A stretch of 64,000 nucleotides of DNA from Lysobacteraceae bacterium NML93-0399 (lineage in GTDB: Bacteria; Pseudomonadota; Gammaproteobacteria; Xanthomonadales; Xanthomonadaceae), in assembly GCA_002307375.1 (NCBI GenBank), contig NTJI01000001.1, positions 744,001-808,000 of the forward strand. The letters are read 5' to 3'. The notes under the pieces were generated by a model. It was not told where the DNA came from, did not search any database, and was given only the letters and a program-made list of their open reading frames with translations. Shown here piece by piece: positions 1 through 8,138 of this stretch (position 1 is the first letter of the stretch; every line of letters begins with the position of its first letter). The position numbers and the translations under genes are program-made.

Positions 1-304
1 CGCTGCGATTCGGCGCGCATCGTAATCCCGGCGATGAGCGCCGTCTATGTGGGCGAGGACACTGCCCGCGAAGCGGCCAGGCGTGCCTGCGCCTTGCGCG
101 GCCGCGCCCGGTGGCCCCTCCCAGTTTGTCCCCATAACCACCGCCCCGAGCCTGACGAGGCGGACGCTAGCACTGCGTGGAAACGGTTACATCCCGCAGC
201 GCAGCAACAATGACATTCCGGCTGCTGCCTGTCAGGTGCGTTGCCGGCCTCGCGCGGCGATGCGCGGATTTTGCGCGGGCGACCGCAGCTTGCATGATGG
301 CCCC
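1..304. other. Window edge, no gene assigned
   Basis: No reading frame here has a recognisable protein. Frame 1 stays open from the edge to a TGA near base 212 and could be the tail of an upstream gene, but the translation resembles nothing I know. A LacI-operator-like string (AAACGGTTAC) lies near 180-189, too weak to call. Confidence 0.3.
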
Positions 305-982
305 ATGCGCACATTCCGCTTCGCCGCCGCCCTGCCCCCGATGCTGGCCCTGCTGGTCGCCGCAATCGGCACGGCGCGGGGCCAGGACACGCAGGTGACC
401 GTCTACCGCTGCATCGACGCGCAGGGCCGCGTCGCACTCCGCGACTCGCCCTGCGACGACGGATACACCCAGCAGGTGCGCACCATGCAGCGACCGGTCG
501 ACGGTTCGCCGCCGCCTGCGCCCGTTCCGCAGCCGGCTGTCGCGCCGGTCGAAGCGCCGGCGCCCCAGGTCATCGTCATGCGCCCGCCGCAGCCCATGTA
601 CCGCTGCGTTCGTCCCGACGGCAGCAGCTACACGAGCGATTCGTCCGAAGGCAATCCGCGCTGGGTGCCGCTGTGGACGATGGGCTACGGCCCGGTGCGG
701 CGCGGACCGTCGACACCTGTCGAAGTGGACGCGGGCGACGGTCGCGGCAGCGTGCACGTGGACAGCCGTCCCGGCCGGCCCGTGCATGGCGGTTACTACG
801 GCGGCACCTGGGTACGCGACGAATGCCGGCCCATGCCCCAGGGCGAGGTGTGCAACGTGTTGACCGGCCGCCGCGAGGAGATCCGCGGCCGCTTCTTCAA
901 CGCCCAGCCCACCGAGCGCGCCGAACTCACGCGCGAGGAACGCGCGATCAACGCGCGCCTGGCGCAGGACTGCGCGCGATGA
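305..982 (+). CDS. DUF4124 domain-containing exported protein
   Basis: This 225-residue protein begins with a signal peptide (hydrophobic stretch about residues 7-20, cleavage after ARG-Q). A DUF4124-like module follows, with the pattern VYRCIDAQGRVALRDSPC, typical of small periplasmic Xanthomonadaceae proteins of unknown function. The middle is proline-rich and a second YRC..PDG motif follows at about residue 99. The ATG at 305 was chosen over the longer open frame because it immediately precedes the signal peptide. It overlaps the next, similar gene by ATGA, so the two are probably co-transcribed. Molecular role is unknown. Confidence 0.75.
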   Translation: MRTFRFAAALPPMLALLVAAIGTARGQDTQVTVYRCIDAQGRVALRDSPCDDGYTQQVRTMQRPVDGSPPPAPVPQPAVAPVEAPAPQVIVMRPPQPMYRCVRPDGSSYTSDSSEGNPRWVPLWTMGYGPVRRGPSTPVEVDAGDGRGSVHVDSRPGRPVHGGYYGGTWVRDECRPMPQGEVCNVLTGRREEIRGRFFNAQPTERAELTREERAINARLAQDCAR

Positions 983-1656
983 CGCGCAAGGTGTGGATCT
1001 GCGCGGCCTTTGCATGCGCGCTGCTGGCCGGCCGCGTCGACGCCGCGACCACGGTCATCTATCGCTGCACGGATGCGGCGGGCGCGGTGACATTCCAGAA
1101 CGACACACCCTGCCCCGCCGGCCACGCGCAGCAGCGGCGCGTGGTGGAAATGGCGAGCCAGATCCCCGCCTTCGTCGCGCCGCCGGCTGCGCCCGTGGTG
1201 CCGCCGGCGGTACCACTGATCTCCAGGCTGCCCGCGCCTGCCGCGGAGCCCGCCGACAGCGCGCGCGCGGACGATGCCGCGGCAGAACCGCCGCCGGCAC
1301 TGTTCGCGTGCCGCGTCTACGACAACAGCCGCTACTGGCGCGAGGACGACACGCCACCGCCGCGCTGCCGACCGTTGCAGACGGTGGGTATCGGCGGCCT
1401 GCCGGGCATGGGTGCAGGCCAGGCCTGCGAGCAGGTCAGCGATGTCTGCGAGGCGGTGCCGGCAGACGCGCTGTGCAGCACCTGGGAAACCCGTGTACGC
1501 GAAGCGGAGTTCCGCTGGCGCTTTGCCCAGGGCGCTGCGCAGGCACCGCTGCGGGCGGAATACGAACAGCTGTTCACCATCTGGCGCGACAGCAGCTGCG
1601 GACCCGCACGCCCCACGACCGCGGATCAGAACCAGCGCGGCACTGCGACGCGGTAG
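979..1656 (+). CDS. DUF4124 domain-containing exported protein
   Basis: This 225-residue paralogue of the preceding gene starts inside its stop codon (ATGA overlap). It has a signal peptide (MTRKVWICAAFACALLAG, cleavage near VDA-A) and a YRCTDAAGAVTFQNDTPC motif matching DUF4124. A Pro/Ala-rich linker and a cysteine-containing C-terminal half follow. The tandem pair looks like a duplication followed by divergence. Its 3' end runs 31 bp into the convergent methyltransferase-like gene. Function is unknown; export is inferred from the signal peptide. Confidence 0.75.
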   Translation: MTRKVWICAAFACALLAGRVDAATTVIYRCTDAAGAVTFQNDTPCPAGHAQQRRVVEMASQIPAFVAPPAAPVVPPAVPLISRLPAPAAEPADSARADDAAAEPPPALFACRVYDNSRYWREDDTPPPRCRPLQTVGIGGLPGMGAGQACEQVSDVCEAVPADALCSTWETRVREAEFRWRFAQGAAQAPLRAEYEQLFTIWRDSSCGPARPTTADQNQRGTATR

Positions 1657-2102
1657 TCGACGTAGGCGGCGCCAAAGCGCGCCTCAAGCTGCGCTTCCTC
1701 GAACGGCACGATCGTGCGCACCAGCACCCGGGTGGGCAGCAGGCCGGTTGCAAGCGCCCAGGGCACGTCGAGGATCAGTGCGAGGCCGGCATAGCTGAGC
1801 AGCAGCGCGACGTAGAACGGATTGCGCGTGAGGCGGTAGGGCCCGTGCACGATGAGCCGCGCGGGCATGTGCGCCGGCAGGATGGTCGTGCGCTGCATGA
1901 GAAACAGCGACACGCACCACAGGGCCAGGGCCAGGCCGGCATTGGCCAGCAGCGTGCCGGTCAGATGCAGCGCCTCGAGCGCAGCGCCATGCGGCAGCGG
2001 CAGCGCGAACGCGTCCTGCAGCAGCGCCGCCCCCACGAAGGCGGCGACGAACTGCAGCGGCGAGGTCGAACGCACCCGCCAGGACACGCGCTCAGAAGCC
2101 AT
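1626..2102 (-). CDS. Isoprenylcysteine methyltransferase-like membrane protein (ICMT/NnrU-type)
   Basis: This 158-residue integral membrane protein has about four hydrophobic segments. The C-terminal signature [20 protein letters not shown], followed by [17 protein letters not shown], is the SAM-binding region of the isoprenylcysteine carboxyl methyltransferase/PEMT-like superfamily. Bacterial members methylate lipids or small molecules, and the substrate cannot be read here. The ATG at 2102 lies inside the 3' end of the upstream SDR gene (11-bp overlap), which indicates translational coupling and decides the start against the longer open frame. Confidence 0.75.
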   Translation of the reverse strand: MASERVSWRVRSTSPLQFVAAFVGAALLQDAFALPLPHGAALEALHLTGTLLANAGLALALWCVSLFLMQRTTILPAHMPARLIVHGPYRLTRNPFYVALLLSYAGLALILDVPWALATGLLPTRVLVRTIVPFEEAQLEARFGAAYVDYRVAVPRWF

Positions 2103-2868
2103 AGCGCAGGAAGCCGCCGTCGACGGCGATGCACTCGCCGGTGATGTAGGACGCCGCCGGCAGGCACAGGAATGCCACCGCCGCGGCGACTTCTTCCGGC
2201 TCGCCGATGCGGCCCATTGGCGTGCGCAGCAGCACATCGTCGAGGTAGTCGGGATCCGACAGCGGCCCGGATGTCCGCCGCGTGCGGATGTACCAGGGCG
2301 CGACCGCGTTGACGCGGATGCCGTCCTCGGCCCACTCGACCGCCAGGTTGCAGGTCATCTGGTGCAGGGCGGCCTTGCTCATGCCGTAGGGCGCGCCGCT
2401 GCGCACGTGGGTGATGCCCGACACGCTGCCGATGTTGACGATCGCAGAACTGCCGCGGCTGGCGAGCAGCGGGTGCGCATAGCGCGACAGCTCGAAGGCG
2501 CTGAACACGTTGACCTCGAAGATCTCCCGCCATTCGTCCTCGGCGTAATCGTTCGCGGCGCGGCTGAGATTGCCGCCGGCGTTGTTGACCAGGATGTCCA
2601 GACCGTCGCCCTGGTCCTCCACCCAGTCGAGGATCTCGCGACGCTGCTCCTCGTCGGCCACGTCGGCGATCAGCGCGCGCACGTCGGACTGCGGACACGC
2701 TTCGAGCAGTTCGTCGCGCGTGGCTTCGAGCGAATCGCCGTTGCGTCCGACGATCAGCACGGTGGCCCCGAGTCCGGCCAGCTCACGTGCGACCGCGCGG
2801 CCGATGCCGGCGCTGCCGCCGGTCACCAGGGCCAATTGTCCATCCAGGCGCCAGCGATGCGGATCCAT
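2092..2868 (-). CDS. SDR family oxidoreductase (tropinone reductase-like)
   Basis: This 258-residue classical short-chain dehydrogenase has the NAD(P)-binding motif TGGSAGIG at residues 16-23, NNAG at 95-98 and the catalytic Ser148-Tyr161-x3-Lys165 set. A basic residue after beta-2 (VGRNGDS) suggests NADP preference, which is inference. The sequence pattern resembles the tropinone-reductase-like subgroup, whose bacterial substrates are mostly unknown. It is coupled by overlap to the ICMT-like gene downstream. It is not the uronate-pathway dehydrogenase; kduD is a separate gene near 5.2-5.9 kb. Confidence 0.85.
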   Translation of the reverse strand: MDPHRWRLDGQLALVTGGSAGIGRAVARELAGLGATVLIVGRNGDSLEATRDELLEACPQSDVRALIADVADEEQRREILDWVEDQGDGLDILVNNAGGNLSRAANDYAEDEWREIFEVNVFSAFELSRYAHPLLASRGSSAIVNIGSVSGITHVRSGAPYGMSKAALHQMTCNLAVEWAEDGIRVNAVAPWYIRTRRTSGPLSDPDYLDDVLLRTPMGRIGEPEEVAAAVAFLCLPAASYITGECIAVDGGFLRYGF

Positions 2869-2931
2869 CGAAAATCCCCCTGTTTCCTATGCGGCGTAGC
2901 ATACCTTCGAGCCTGCGCCAGGAGACCGCCG

Positions 2932-3183
2932 ATGCCGTTGTCCGAGTCCACCGCCGCCACGATCGCCCGCCTCGCCAACCGCGCAGTCTGCTGCGCGTGC
3001 CTGCTCGTTTGCGCGGCCTGCACGCCGCCGCCGGATCAACCCACCGAAAAACCGACCGAACCGCGCGCCACCGCACTGCGCGAGGCCGTGCATGCGCCGC
3101 TCGAATCGGCACAGGCGGCGCAGCGCCACGTGGAGGACGCCGCAGCGCGGCAGACCGGAACGATCGACGCCGAAGGCGGCTGA
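2932..3183 (+). CDS. Small putative lipoprotein, hypothetical
   Basis: This 83-residue protein opens with a charged start and the cysteine-rich hydrophobic stretch NRAVCCACLLVCAAC followed by TPPPDQP. This resembles a lipoprotein signal, although cysteine at position -3 of the lipobox is unusual. The rest is polar, with Glu, Ala and Arg. A GGAGA ribosome-binding site precedes the ATG. It diverges from the SDR gene. I recognise no family. Confidence 0.55.
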   Translation: MPLSESTAATIARLANRAVCCACLLVCAACTPPPDQPTEKPTEPRATALREAVHAPLESAQAAQRHVEDAAARQTGTIDAEGG

Positions 3184-3239
3184 CCGGCGGCCGCGCAGGC
3201 GGCACATGCAGGCGCGTACGCGCGCGCCTGCGTCGTCGC

Positions 3240-4346
3240 TCAGCGCGCGACGGGGCGGTAGACGATGAAGATCACCAGCGGCTCGTCGCCGAGCTGCGCG
3301 AGCGCATGGCGATCGCCGTTGCGGGTCAGGATCGCATCGCCTGCGCCGACTTCGCGCTCGGTGTCGTTCAAGCGCAGCCGGCCGCGACCGGAGAGCACGT
3401 AGTAGATCTCGTCCTTGTCGTTGACGTGGTCGCCGATCGTCGCGCCGGGGTGGAAGACGCGCTTGCGGAACACCAGGTCGAAGCCTGTCGCATCGCTGAA
3501 GAACGGATATGCGGTAGTCGTGCCGAGTCCATCGTGCGGACCGGGTTGTTCGATTTCGATATCGCGTTCGTTGACGACCACCGAGGGCGACACGGCCGCG
3601 GGCGCCGGTGCGGGCAAGGCATTGCACTGGGCGGCGGTCACGGCCTCGACCGGCGCCTCGGAATCGATACCGCGCCAGCCGGCGGCGACGAGACAGGCCA
3701 CGGCGTTCGCACCGGCTTGGCTGAAATGCGTGCCGTCGGCCTTGCCCTGCGTGAACATGAAGTAGGGTTTGGCGCCCTCCTCCCCATGCGCGCGGATCCA
3801 ATCGCTCGAAGCGGCATTGAGATCGATCAGCGCGACGTGCTCGCGGCGCGCCAGGTCCTGCATCGCCAGGGTGTAGCGGCCATGGGTGTCGAGCAGCGAG
3901 CGGAAGTCGTAGAGCAGGCGCGCGACCGGCGTGATCAGCACGGGCGTGGCGCCCTTCTCGCGCGCGAGCTGGATATAGCGCTGCAGAAAGCGCGGATAGT
4001 CGGTCGCCGGATCGGTGAAGCGCGTGGCGTCTTCGCGCTTGGCGTCGTTGTGGCCGAACTGGATCAGCAGCACATCGCCCGCGCCGATCTCCTCGGCAAT
4101 AGCATCGAGCCGGCCTTCGTCGATGAAGCTGCGGGTGCTGCGCCCGCCCATCGCATGGTTGCGGACCTCCCAGCCATCGGCGGTCCAGTTGTGCAGCATC
4201 TGGCCCCAGCCGGCCTGCGGCGCGCGCTCGGGGCCATAGGTCGCGGCGGTCGAATCGCCGGCGATGAAGATGCGCTGGCCGGTGGCCGGCGCGGCGAAAG
4301 CGCTGCCCGCGGCAGCCAGAAGCAACAGCGACAGCAGGCCTTTCAT
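3240..4346 (-). CDS. Secreted SGNH (rhamnogalacturonan acetylesterase-like) hydrolase fused to a cupin domain
   Basis: This 368-residue protein has a signal peptide (residues 1-19). An SGNH/GDSL esterase of the rhamnogalacturonan acetylesterase type follows, with GDST (nucleophile Ser32), GHND at 98-101 and the D-x-x-H pair Asp204/His207. A proline-rich linker near 245-255 leads to a C-terminal cupin (about 258-360) with candidate metal ligands His307, Glu313 and His347. The esterase half would remove acetyl groups from pectic backbones in the periplasm. The cupin role is unknown; KdgF, which acts on unsaturated uronates, is also a cupin but has a different metal motif. It is the last gene of the kduI-kduD-isomerase cluster. 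Confidence 0.85.
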   Translation of the reverse strand: MKGLLSLLLLAAAGSAFAAPATGQRIFIAGDSTAATYGPERAPQAGWGQMLHNWTADGWEVRNHAMGGRSTRSFIDEGRLDAIAEEIGAGDVLLIQFGHNDAKREDATRFTDPATDYPRFLQRYIQLAREKGATPVLITPVARLLYDFRSLLDTHGRYTLAMQDLARREHVALIDLNAASSDWIRAHGEEGAKPYFMFTQGKADGTHFSQAGANAVACLVAAGWRGIDSEAPVEAVTAAQCNALPAPAPAAVSPSVVVNERDIEIEQPGPHDGLGTTTAYPFFSDATGFDLVFRKRVFHPGATIGDHVNDKDEIYYVLSGRGRLRLNDTEREVGAGDAILTRNGDRHALAQLGDEPLVIFIVYRPVAR

Positions 4347-4435
4347 CGTGATGGCGCTCCGCGAGACATCCGGTTGGAACCACAGGCCGCCGCGCACTGG
4401 CGGCGGCCTGCGTCGTACAGCGGTGCGGCGCGGGC

Positions 4436-5074
4436 TTACTTGCCCAGCACGCCCTTGACGTAGGCGACGATGGCCTCGTCCTGCGCGTTGTCGAAGAACG
4501 CCTTCTGGAAGCGCTCGCCGCCGACGGCCTGCTTCACCAGCTCCTGGTCGATCGCCTTCAGGCCCTCGACGAAATCCTTCGACGCGCCCTTCTTGACGTC
4601 GGCCAGGATGCCGGCGTTGGTCATCTGCGACTCCTTGCGCTCGGCCGGGTAGCCCTGGCCGCGCTCGCCGTCGAACGCCTTCTCGAAGATGTAGCGGATG
4701 TTGATTTCCGCGCCCCAGCCGTAGCCCTTGGCGAACGGCAGCGCCAGCGCGTTGCCGTTGTTGACCTGTGCGAACAGGAACGCGTCGGTCGGCTCGATGC
4801 AGTAGCCGCAGTACACGCCCGGCCATGCATTGAGCGACATCATCGCGCCCTGGCCCGTGCCGCAGCCGGCGACGACGAAATCGACGGCCTTCGAGTTCAG
4901 CAGCAGCGCGGCGCAGATGCCGAGGTGGATGTAGGTCAGGCGGTGGTCGTTGTCGCCGTCCATGCCGACGTTGAAGATCGTGTGGCCCTTGTCCGCCGCG
5001 ACGGTCTCGAGCTGCGCCAGCACGACCGGGTTCTTGGCGGCCTGGCTGAATTCCTGCATCAGTGCGATTTTCAT
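4436..5074 (-). CDS. RpiB/LacA/LacB family sugar isomerase, possible DhuI-type uronate isomerase
   Basis: This 212-residue protein belongs to the RpiB/LacAB ketol-isomerase family. The GCGTGQG motif carries the catalytic Cys71, but the usual His of the HNxxN motif is replaced by Val104 (VNNGN). Streptococcal DhuI, an RpiB-family enzyme, isomerises 4-deoxy-L-threo-5-hexosulose uronate and is encoded with a KduD-like SDR. Position between kduD and the esterase suggests a similar uronate role here. Ribose-5-phosphate isomerase is unlikely given the context. It would duplicate the step of kduI in the same cluster. Confidence 0.7.
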   Translation of the reverse strand: MKIALMQEFSQAAKNPVVLAQLETVAADKGHTIFNVGMDGDNDHRLTYIHLGICAALLLNSKAVDFVVAGCGTGQGAMMSLNAWPGVYCGYCIEPTDAFLFAQVNNGNALALPFAKGYGWGAEINIRYIFEKAFDGERGQGYPAERKESQMTNAGILADVKKGASKDFVEGLKAIDQELVKQAVGGERFQKAFFDNAQDEAIVAYVKGVLGK

Positions 5075-5152
5075 GTGTGTCTCTCTTGCGTGTTCGAAGG
5101 GGAAGAAGCGGCGCCCGCCGACGAGGCGGGTCCGCCGGACAATGTGTGTGAC

Positions 5153-5908
5153 TCAGCGCGCGAGCCAGCCGCCGTCGACTGGGATCACCGCGCCGTTGAC
5201 GTAATCGGACGCGCGGCTGGCGAGGAACACCGCCGTGCCGCCGAGATCCGAGGGCTCGCCCCAGCGCGCGGCCGGGATGCGATCGAGGATTGCCTTGTTG
5301 CGGGCCTCGTCGGCGCGCAGCTGCGCGGTGTTGTCGGTCGCCATGTAGCCCGGCGCGATGGCGTTGATGTTGACGCCTTTGCCGGCCCACTCGTTGGCGA
5401 GCAGGCGGGTGATGCCGGCGATGCCCGATTTGCTGGCGGTGTAGGACGGCACGCGGATGCCGCCCTGGAACGACAGCATCGAGGCGATGTTGATGATCTT
5501 GCCGCTGCCCTGTTCGATGAAGTGGCGACCGACGGCCTGCGACAGGAAGAACGCCGACTTGATGTTGACGTTCATGACGTCGTCCCAGTCCTGCTCGCTG
5601 AAATCGACCGCGTCGGCGCGCCGGATCAGACCGGCGTTGTTGACCAGGATGTCGAGGCCGCCCAGACCGTCGAGCGTTTCGCGCAGCAGGCGCGGCACCG
5701 GCTCGATGCTGGTGAGGTTGGCTTCGATGGCGACGAACCTGCGGCCCAACGCCTCGACCTTGGCCTGCGTGTCGGTCGGCGGGCTGATGCCGGCCGCGGC
5801 GATGTCGGCGCCGGCTTCCGCCAGCGCCACCGCGATGCCCTGCCCCAGGCCGGTGTTGGCGCCGGTGACCAGCGCGACCTTGCCTTCGAGACTGAACGGA
5901 TTGCTCAT
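5153..5908 (-). CDS. kduD: 2-dehydro-3-deoxy-D-gluconate 5-dehydrogenase KduD
   Basis: This 251-residue SDR catalyses NAD-dependent interconversion of 2,5-diketo-3-deoxygluconate and 2-keto-3-deoxygluconate, the last step of unsaturated-uronate breakdown before KdgK. Visible are TGANTGLG at residues 15-22, NNAG at 90-93, Ser143 and Tyr156-x3-Lys160, and the C-terminal VDGGWLAR ending typical of KduD. A GGGAG ribosome-binding site precedes the ATG. It lies directly downstream of kduI with a 44-bp gap, so co-transcription is expected. Cytoplasmic. Confidence 0.92.
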   Translation of the reverse strand: MSNPFSLEGKVALVTGANTGLGQGIAVALAEAGADIAAAGISPPTDTQAKVEALGRRFVAIEANLTSIEPVPRLLRETLDGLGGLDILVNNAGLIRRADAVDFSEQDWDDVMNVNIKSAFFLSQAVGRHFIEQGSGKIINIASMLSFQGGIRVPSYTASKSGIAGITRLLANEWAGKGVNINAIAPGYMATDNTAQLRADEARNKAILDRIPAARWGEPSDLGGTAVFLASRASDYVNGAVIPVDGGWLAR

Positions 5909-5952
5909 TGCGTTGCTCCCTGTTGCGATGCGTGAGTTGGCCGGGCGGCCGG

Positions 5953-6801
5953 TCATTTGAGCTGGCAGATGTCCAGCACGTGCATGTCGGTGTAGTCGAG
6001 GTTCTCGCCGCCCATCGCCCAGATGAAGGCGTAGTTCGAGGTGCCCGCGCCCATGTGGATCGACCACGGCGGCGAGACGACGGCCTCGTTGTTCCGGATC
6101 ACGATGTGGCGCTGTGCGTCGGGTTCGCCCATGAAGTGGTAGACGCGGTCGTTGTCGCCGAGATCGAAGTAGAAATAGACCTCGCTTCGGCGGTCGTGCA
6201 GATGCGGCGGCATCGTGTTCCAGACGCTGCCCGGCTTGAGGATCGTCAGGCCCAGCAGCAACTGCGAGGACTGACAGGTGGCCGGCACGATGTACTGGTA
6301 GATCGTGCGCTCGTTGCTGGTGGCGAGCGCGCCGCGCTCGAGCGGCACGGCATCGGCGATCGAAATCTTCTTCGCCTCGAAGCGCGCATGCGCAGGCGTC
6401 GAGGCGAGATAGAACGTTGCCGGCGTGGATGCATCATCCGACGCGAACGTCACCTCGGCGCTGCCCATCGGCACGTAGAGGCCGTCCTTGGGCGCCAGCG
6501 CGAAGTCCACGCCGTCCACCGTCACCGTGCCTGCCCCCGCGCCGACGTTGACGACGCCCAGCTCGCGGCGCTCCAGGAACGGCCGCCCTGCAGCGGACGC
6601 GGGTTCGCTCTGCACCGGCAGCGACAGCGTGTTTGCGACCGGCGCCGCGCCGCCGATCACGAAGCGCTCGTAATGGGTGTAGCTCAGGCGGATGGCATCG
6701 TCGGCGAACAGGCCATCGAGCAGATACAGATCGCGCAGCGTGTCGGTGTCGATGCCGCGCATCACACCCGGATGGGTCGCGTGATAGGTCTTCTGGTACA
6801 T
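5953..6801 (-). CDS. kduI: 5-dehydro-4-deoxy-D-glucuronate isomerase KduI
   Basis: This 282-residue cupin isomerase converts 4-deoxy-L-threo-5-hexosulose uronate, released by pectate lyases and unsaturated glucuronyl hydrolases, to 2,5-diketo-3-deoxygluconate. The zinc ligands of the E. coli enzyme are present with a uniform offset of four: His200, His202, Glu207 and His249. Length matches the family (about 278). The ATG at 6801 starts the conserved [13 protein letters not shown]-terminus, so the 20 residues upstream in the open frame are excluded. It is the first gene after the operator-bearing promoter at 6868-6896. Confidence 0.95.
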   Translation of the reverse strand: MYQKTYHATHPGVMRGIDTDTLRDLYLLDGLFADDAIRLSYTHYERFVIGGAAPVANTLSLPVQSEPASAAGRPFLERRELGVVNVGAGAGTVTVDGVDFALAPKDGLYVPMGSAEVTFASDDASTPATFYLASTPAHARFEAKKISIADAVPLERGALATSNERTIYQYIVPATCQSSQLLLGLTILKPGSVWNTMPPHLHDRRSEVYFYFDLGDNDRVYHFMGEPDAQRHIVIRNNEAVVSPPWSIHMGAGTSNYAFIWAMGGENLDYTDMHVLDICQLK

Positions 6802-6867
6802 GGCGAGGCTCCAGAAAGGACGGGGAACGACCATCCGCGGGACGCCCCGCCGGATGCGCACGTTGCG

Positions 6868-6896
6868 ATTCTACGCGGACCGGTAACCGGTGTCAT
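6868..6896 (-). promoter_or_regulatory. kduI promoter with LacI-type operator
   Basis: On the minus strand ATGACA (-35, 6891-6896) and TAGAAT (-10, 6868-6873) are separated by exactly 17 bp. Each matches the sigma-70 consensus at five of six positions. The operator-like ATGACACCGGTTACCGGT (6879-6896) covers the -35 and most of the spacer, so a bound repressor would block polymerase. The same ATGACACCG core recurs at five other promoters in the window. The LacI-family gene at 6998-8044 is the obvious candidate binder; that link is inference. Confidence 0.7.
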
Positions 6897-6997
6897 ACCG
6901 CGGCGCGGCATCGGCAGGCCGCAGCGCGCGGCAAGGCTCGGAAGGCTGGAACGATGCGCGCTTGCGGCGCGCGGCTACGGAATCCGCCCGGCCGACC

Positions 6998-8044
6998 TCA
7001 ATCAGGCGGCTGGCAGGAGTCGCGCACCACCAGATGCGGCCGCACGCTCGACACCTGGCGGGGCGCGTCTTCGGGCTGCAGCAGCATCGCGGCCGAGATC
7101 CGGCCGGTATCGCGCGTATCCCGGCGCACCGAGGTCAGCGGCGGCCACAGTCGCGAGGCCAGCGGACTGTCGTCGTAACCCACGACCGAGAGTTGCTGCG
7201 GGATGCGGATGCCGGCCCGCATCGCGACACGGTAGACGCCGGCGGCCATCTCGTCGTTGCCGCAGAAGATCGCGGTCGGGCGCTTCTTGCCCGCGAGCAG
7301 CTTTTCGGCAGCCGCGACGCCCGATTCGAAGGTGTAGCCGGCCTCGACGATGCGCGCCTTGGGCATTTCTACGCCGCGCTGCTGCAGCGCCGAGACGAAG
7401 CCGGTGCTGCGTTCGATCGAGGAGCGGTAGTCGCGCGGGCCGGTGATCATCGCGATGTCGCGGTGGCCCAGCGACTGCAGGTAATCGGCCACTTCGGCCG
7501 CGCCGTCGTGGTCATGGGTGACGACCATGCGCTCGGGCGCGTCCATCGAGACGGCGGCGATGCGCACGTAGCGCACGTCGATCTCGGCCAGCATGTCGGC
7601 CAGCGCCTGATCCTCCGACACGCGCGGTACCAGCATCACGCCGTGCAGCTTCTGCTGCTGCACGAAACGCCGGACGCCGTCGATGTAGTTCGGGCTGCGG
7701 CTGTCGCAGGGGTGCACGACCAGCTCGAAGCCGGAATTGCGCAGCGTGTCCAGCGCGCCGTACTGCATGTTGACGATGAACTGCGCGGTCGGATTGTCGT
7801 AGACCATGCCGATCAGGAACGAGCGGCGGAAGGCCAGACCGCGCGCGAGCGGGTCGGGCACATAGCCCACCTCGCGCATCAGCGCCTCGACCTTCTCGCG
7901 CGTGTCCTGCCGCACCAGCGGCGAGTGGTTGATGATGCGCGAGACGGTCTTCTTCGACACGCCCGCCAGGCGGGCGATATCGTTGATGGTCGTGGCACGC
8001 GGCGACCCGCCGTTGGCCTTGTCTGTGTTCTTCGCTGCGGGCAT
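6998..8044 (-). CDS. LacI family transcriptional regulator, candidate uronate/pectin repressor
   Basis: This 348-residue regulator has a LacI helix-turn-helix (about residues 20-38, INDIARLAGVSKKTVSRII), a hinge (PLARGL, about 65-70) and a periplasmic-binding-protein-like sensor domain. The sensor contains FCGNDEMAAGV and VVGYDDSPLASRLWPPLTSV, typical of sugar-responsive LacI proteins. It is transcribed in the same direction as and just upstream of kduI, and is the only LacI member in the window. It probably controls the ATGACACCG operators in response to a KDG-like or sugar ligand. The exact ligand is unknown. Its own upstream region shows no such operator. Confidence 0.88.
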   Translation of the reverse strand: MPAAKNTDKANGGSPRATTINDIARLAGVSKKTVSRIINHSPLVRQDTREKVEALMREVGYVPDPLARGLAFRRSFLIGMVYDNPTAQFIVNMQYGALDTLRNSGFELVVHPCDSRSPNYIDGVRRFVQQQKLHGVMLVPRVSEDQALADMLAEIDVRYVRIAAVSMDAPERMVVTHDHDGAAEVADYLQSLGHRDIAMITGPRDYRSSIERSTGFVSALQQRGVEMPKARIVEAGYTFESGVAAAEKLLAGKKRPTAIFCGNDEMAAGVYRVAMRAGIRIPQQLSVVGYDDSPLASRLWPPLTSVRRDTRDTGRISAAMLLQPEDAPRQVSSVRPHLVVRDSCQPPD

Positions 8045-8138
8045 CCGTGGTCCCCCAGGGGCCGTTGTCGTGCGGTTTCCATTCTAGCGGCAGTTCCGGC
8101 GGGCCGCGGACGGCCCCCGGGTGCGGCCCGCGTGCAGT

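Noticed and set aside
174..194. LacI-like string GGAAACGGTTACATCC near the left edge
   Set aside because: It lacks the ATGACACCG core, is not clearly palindromic and does not precede a sugar gene.
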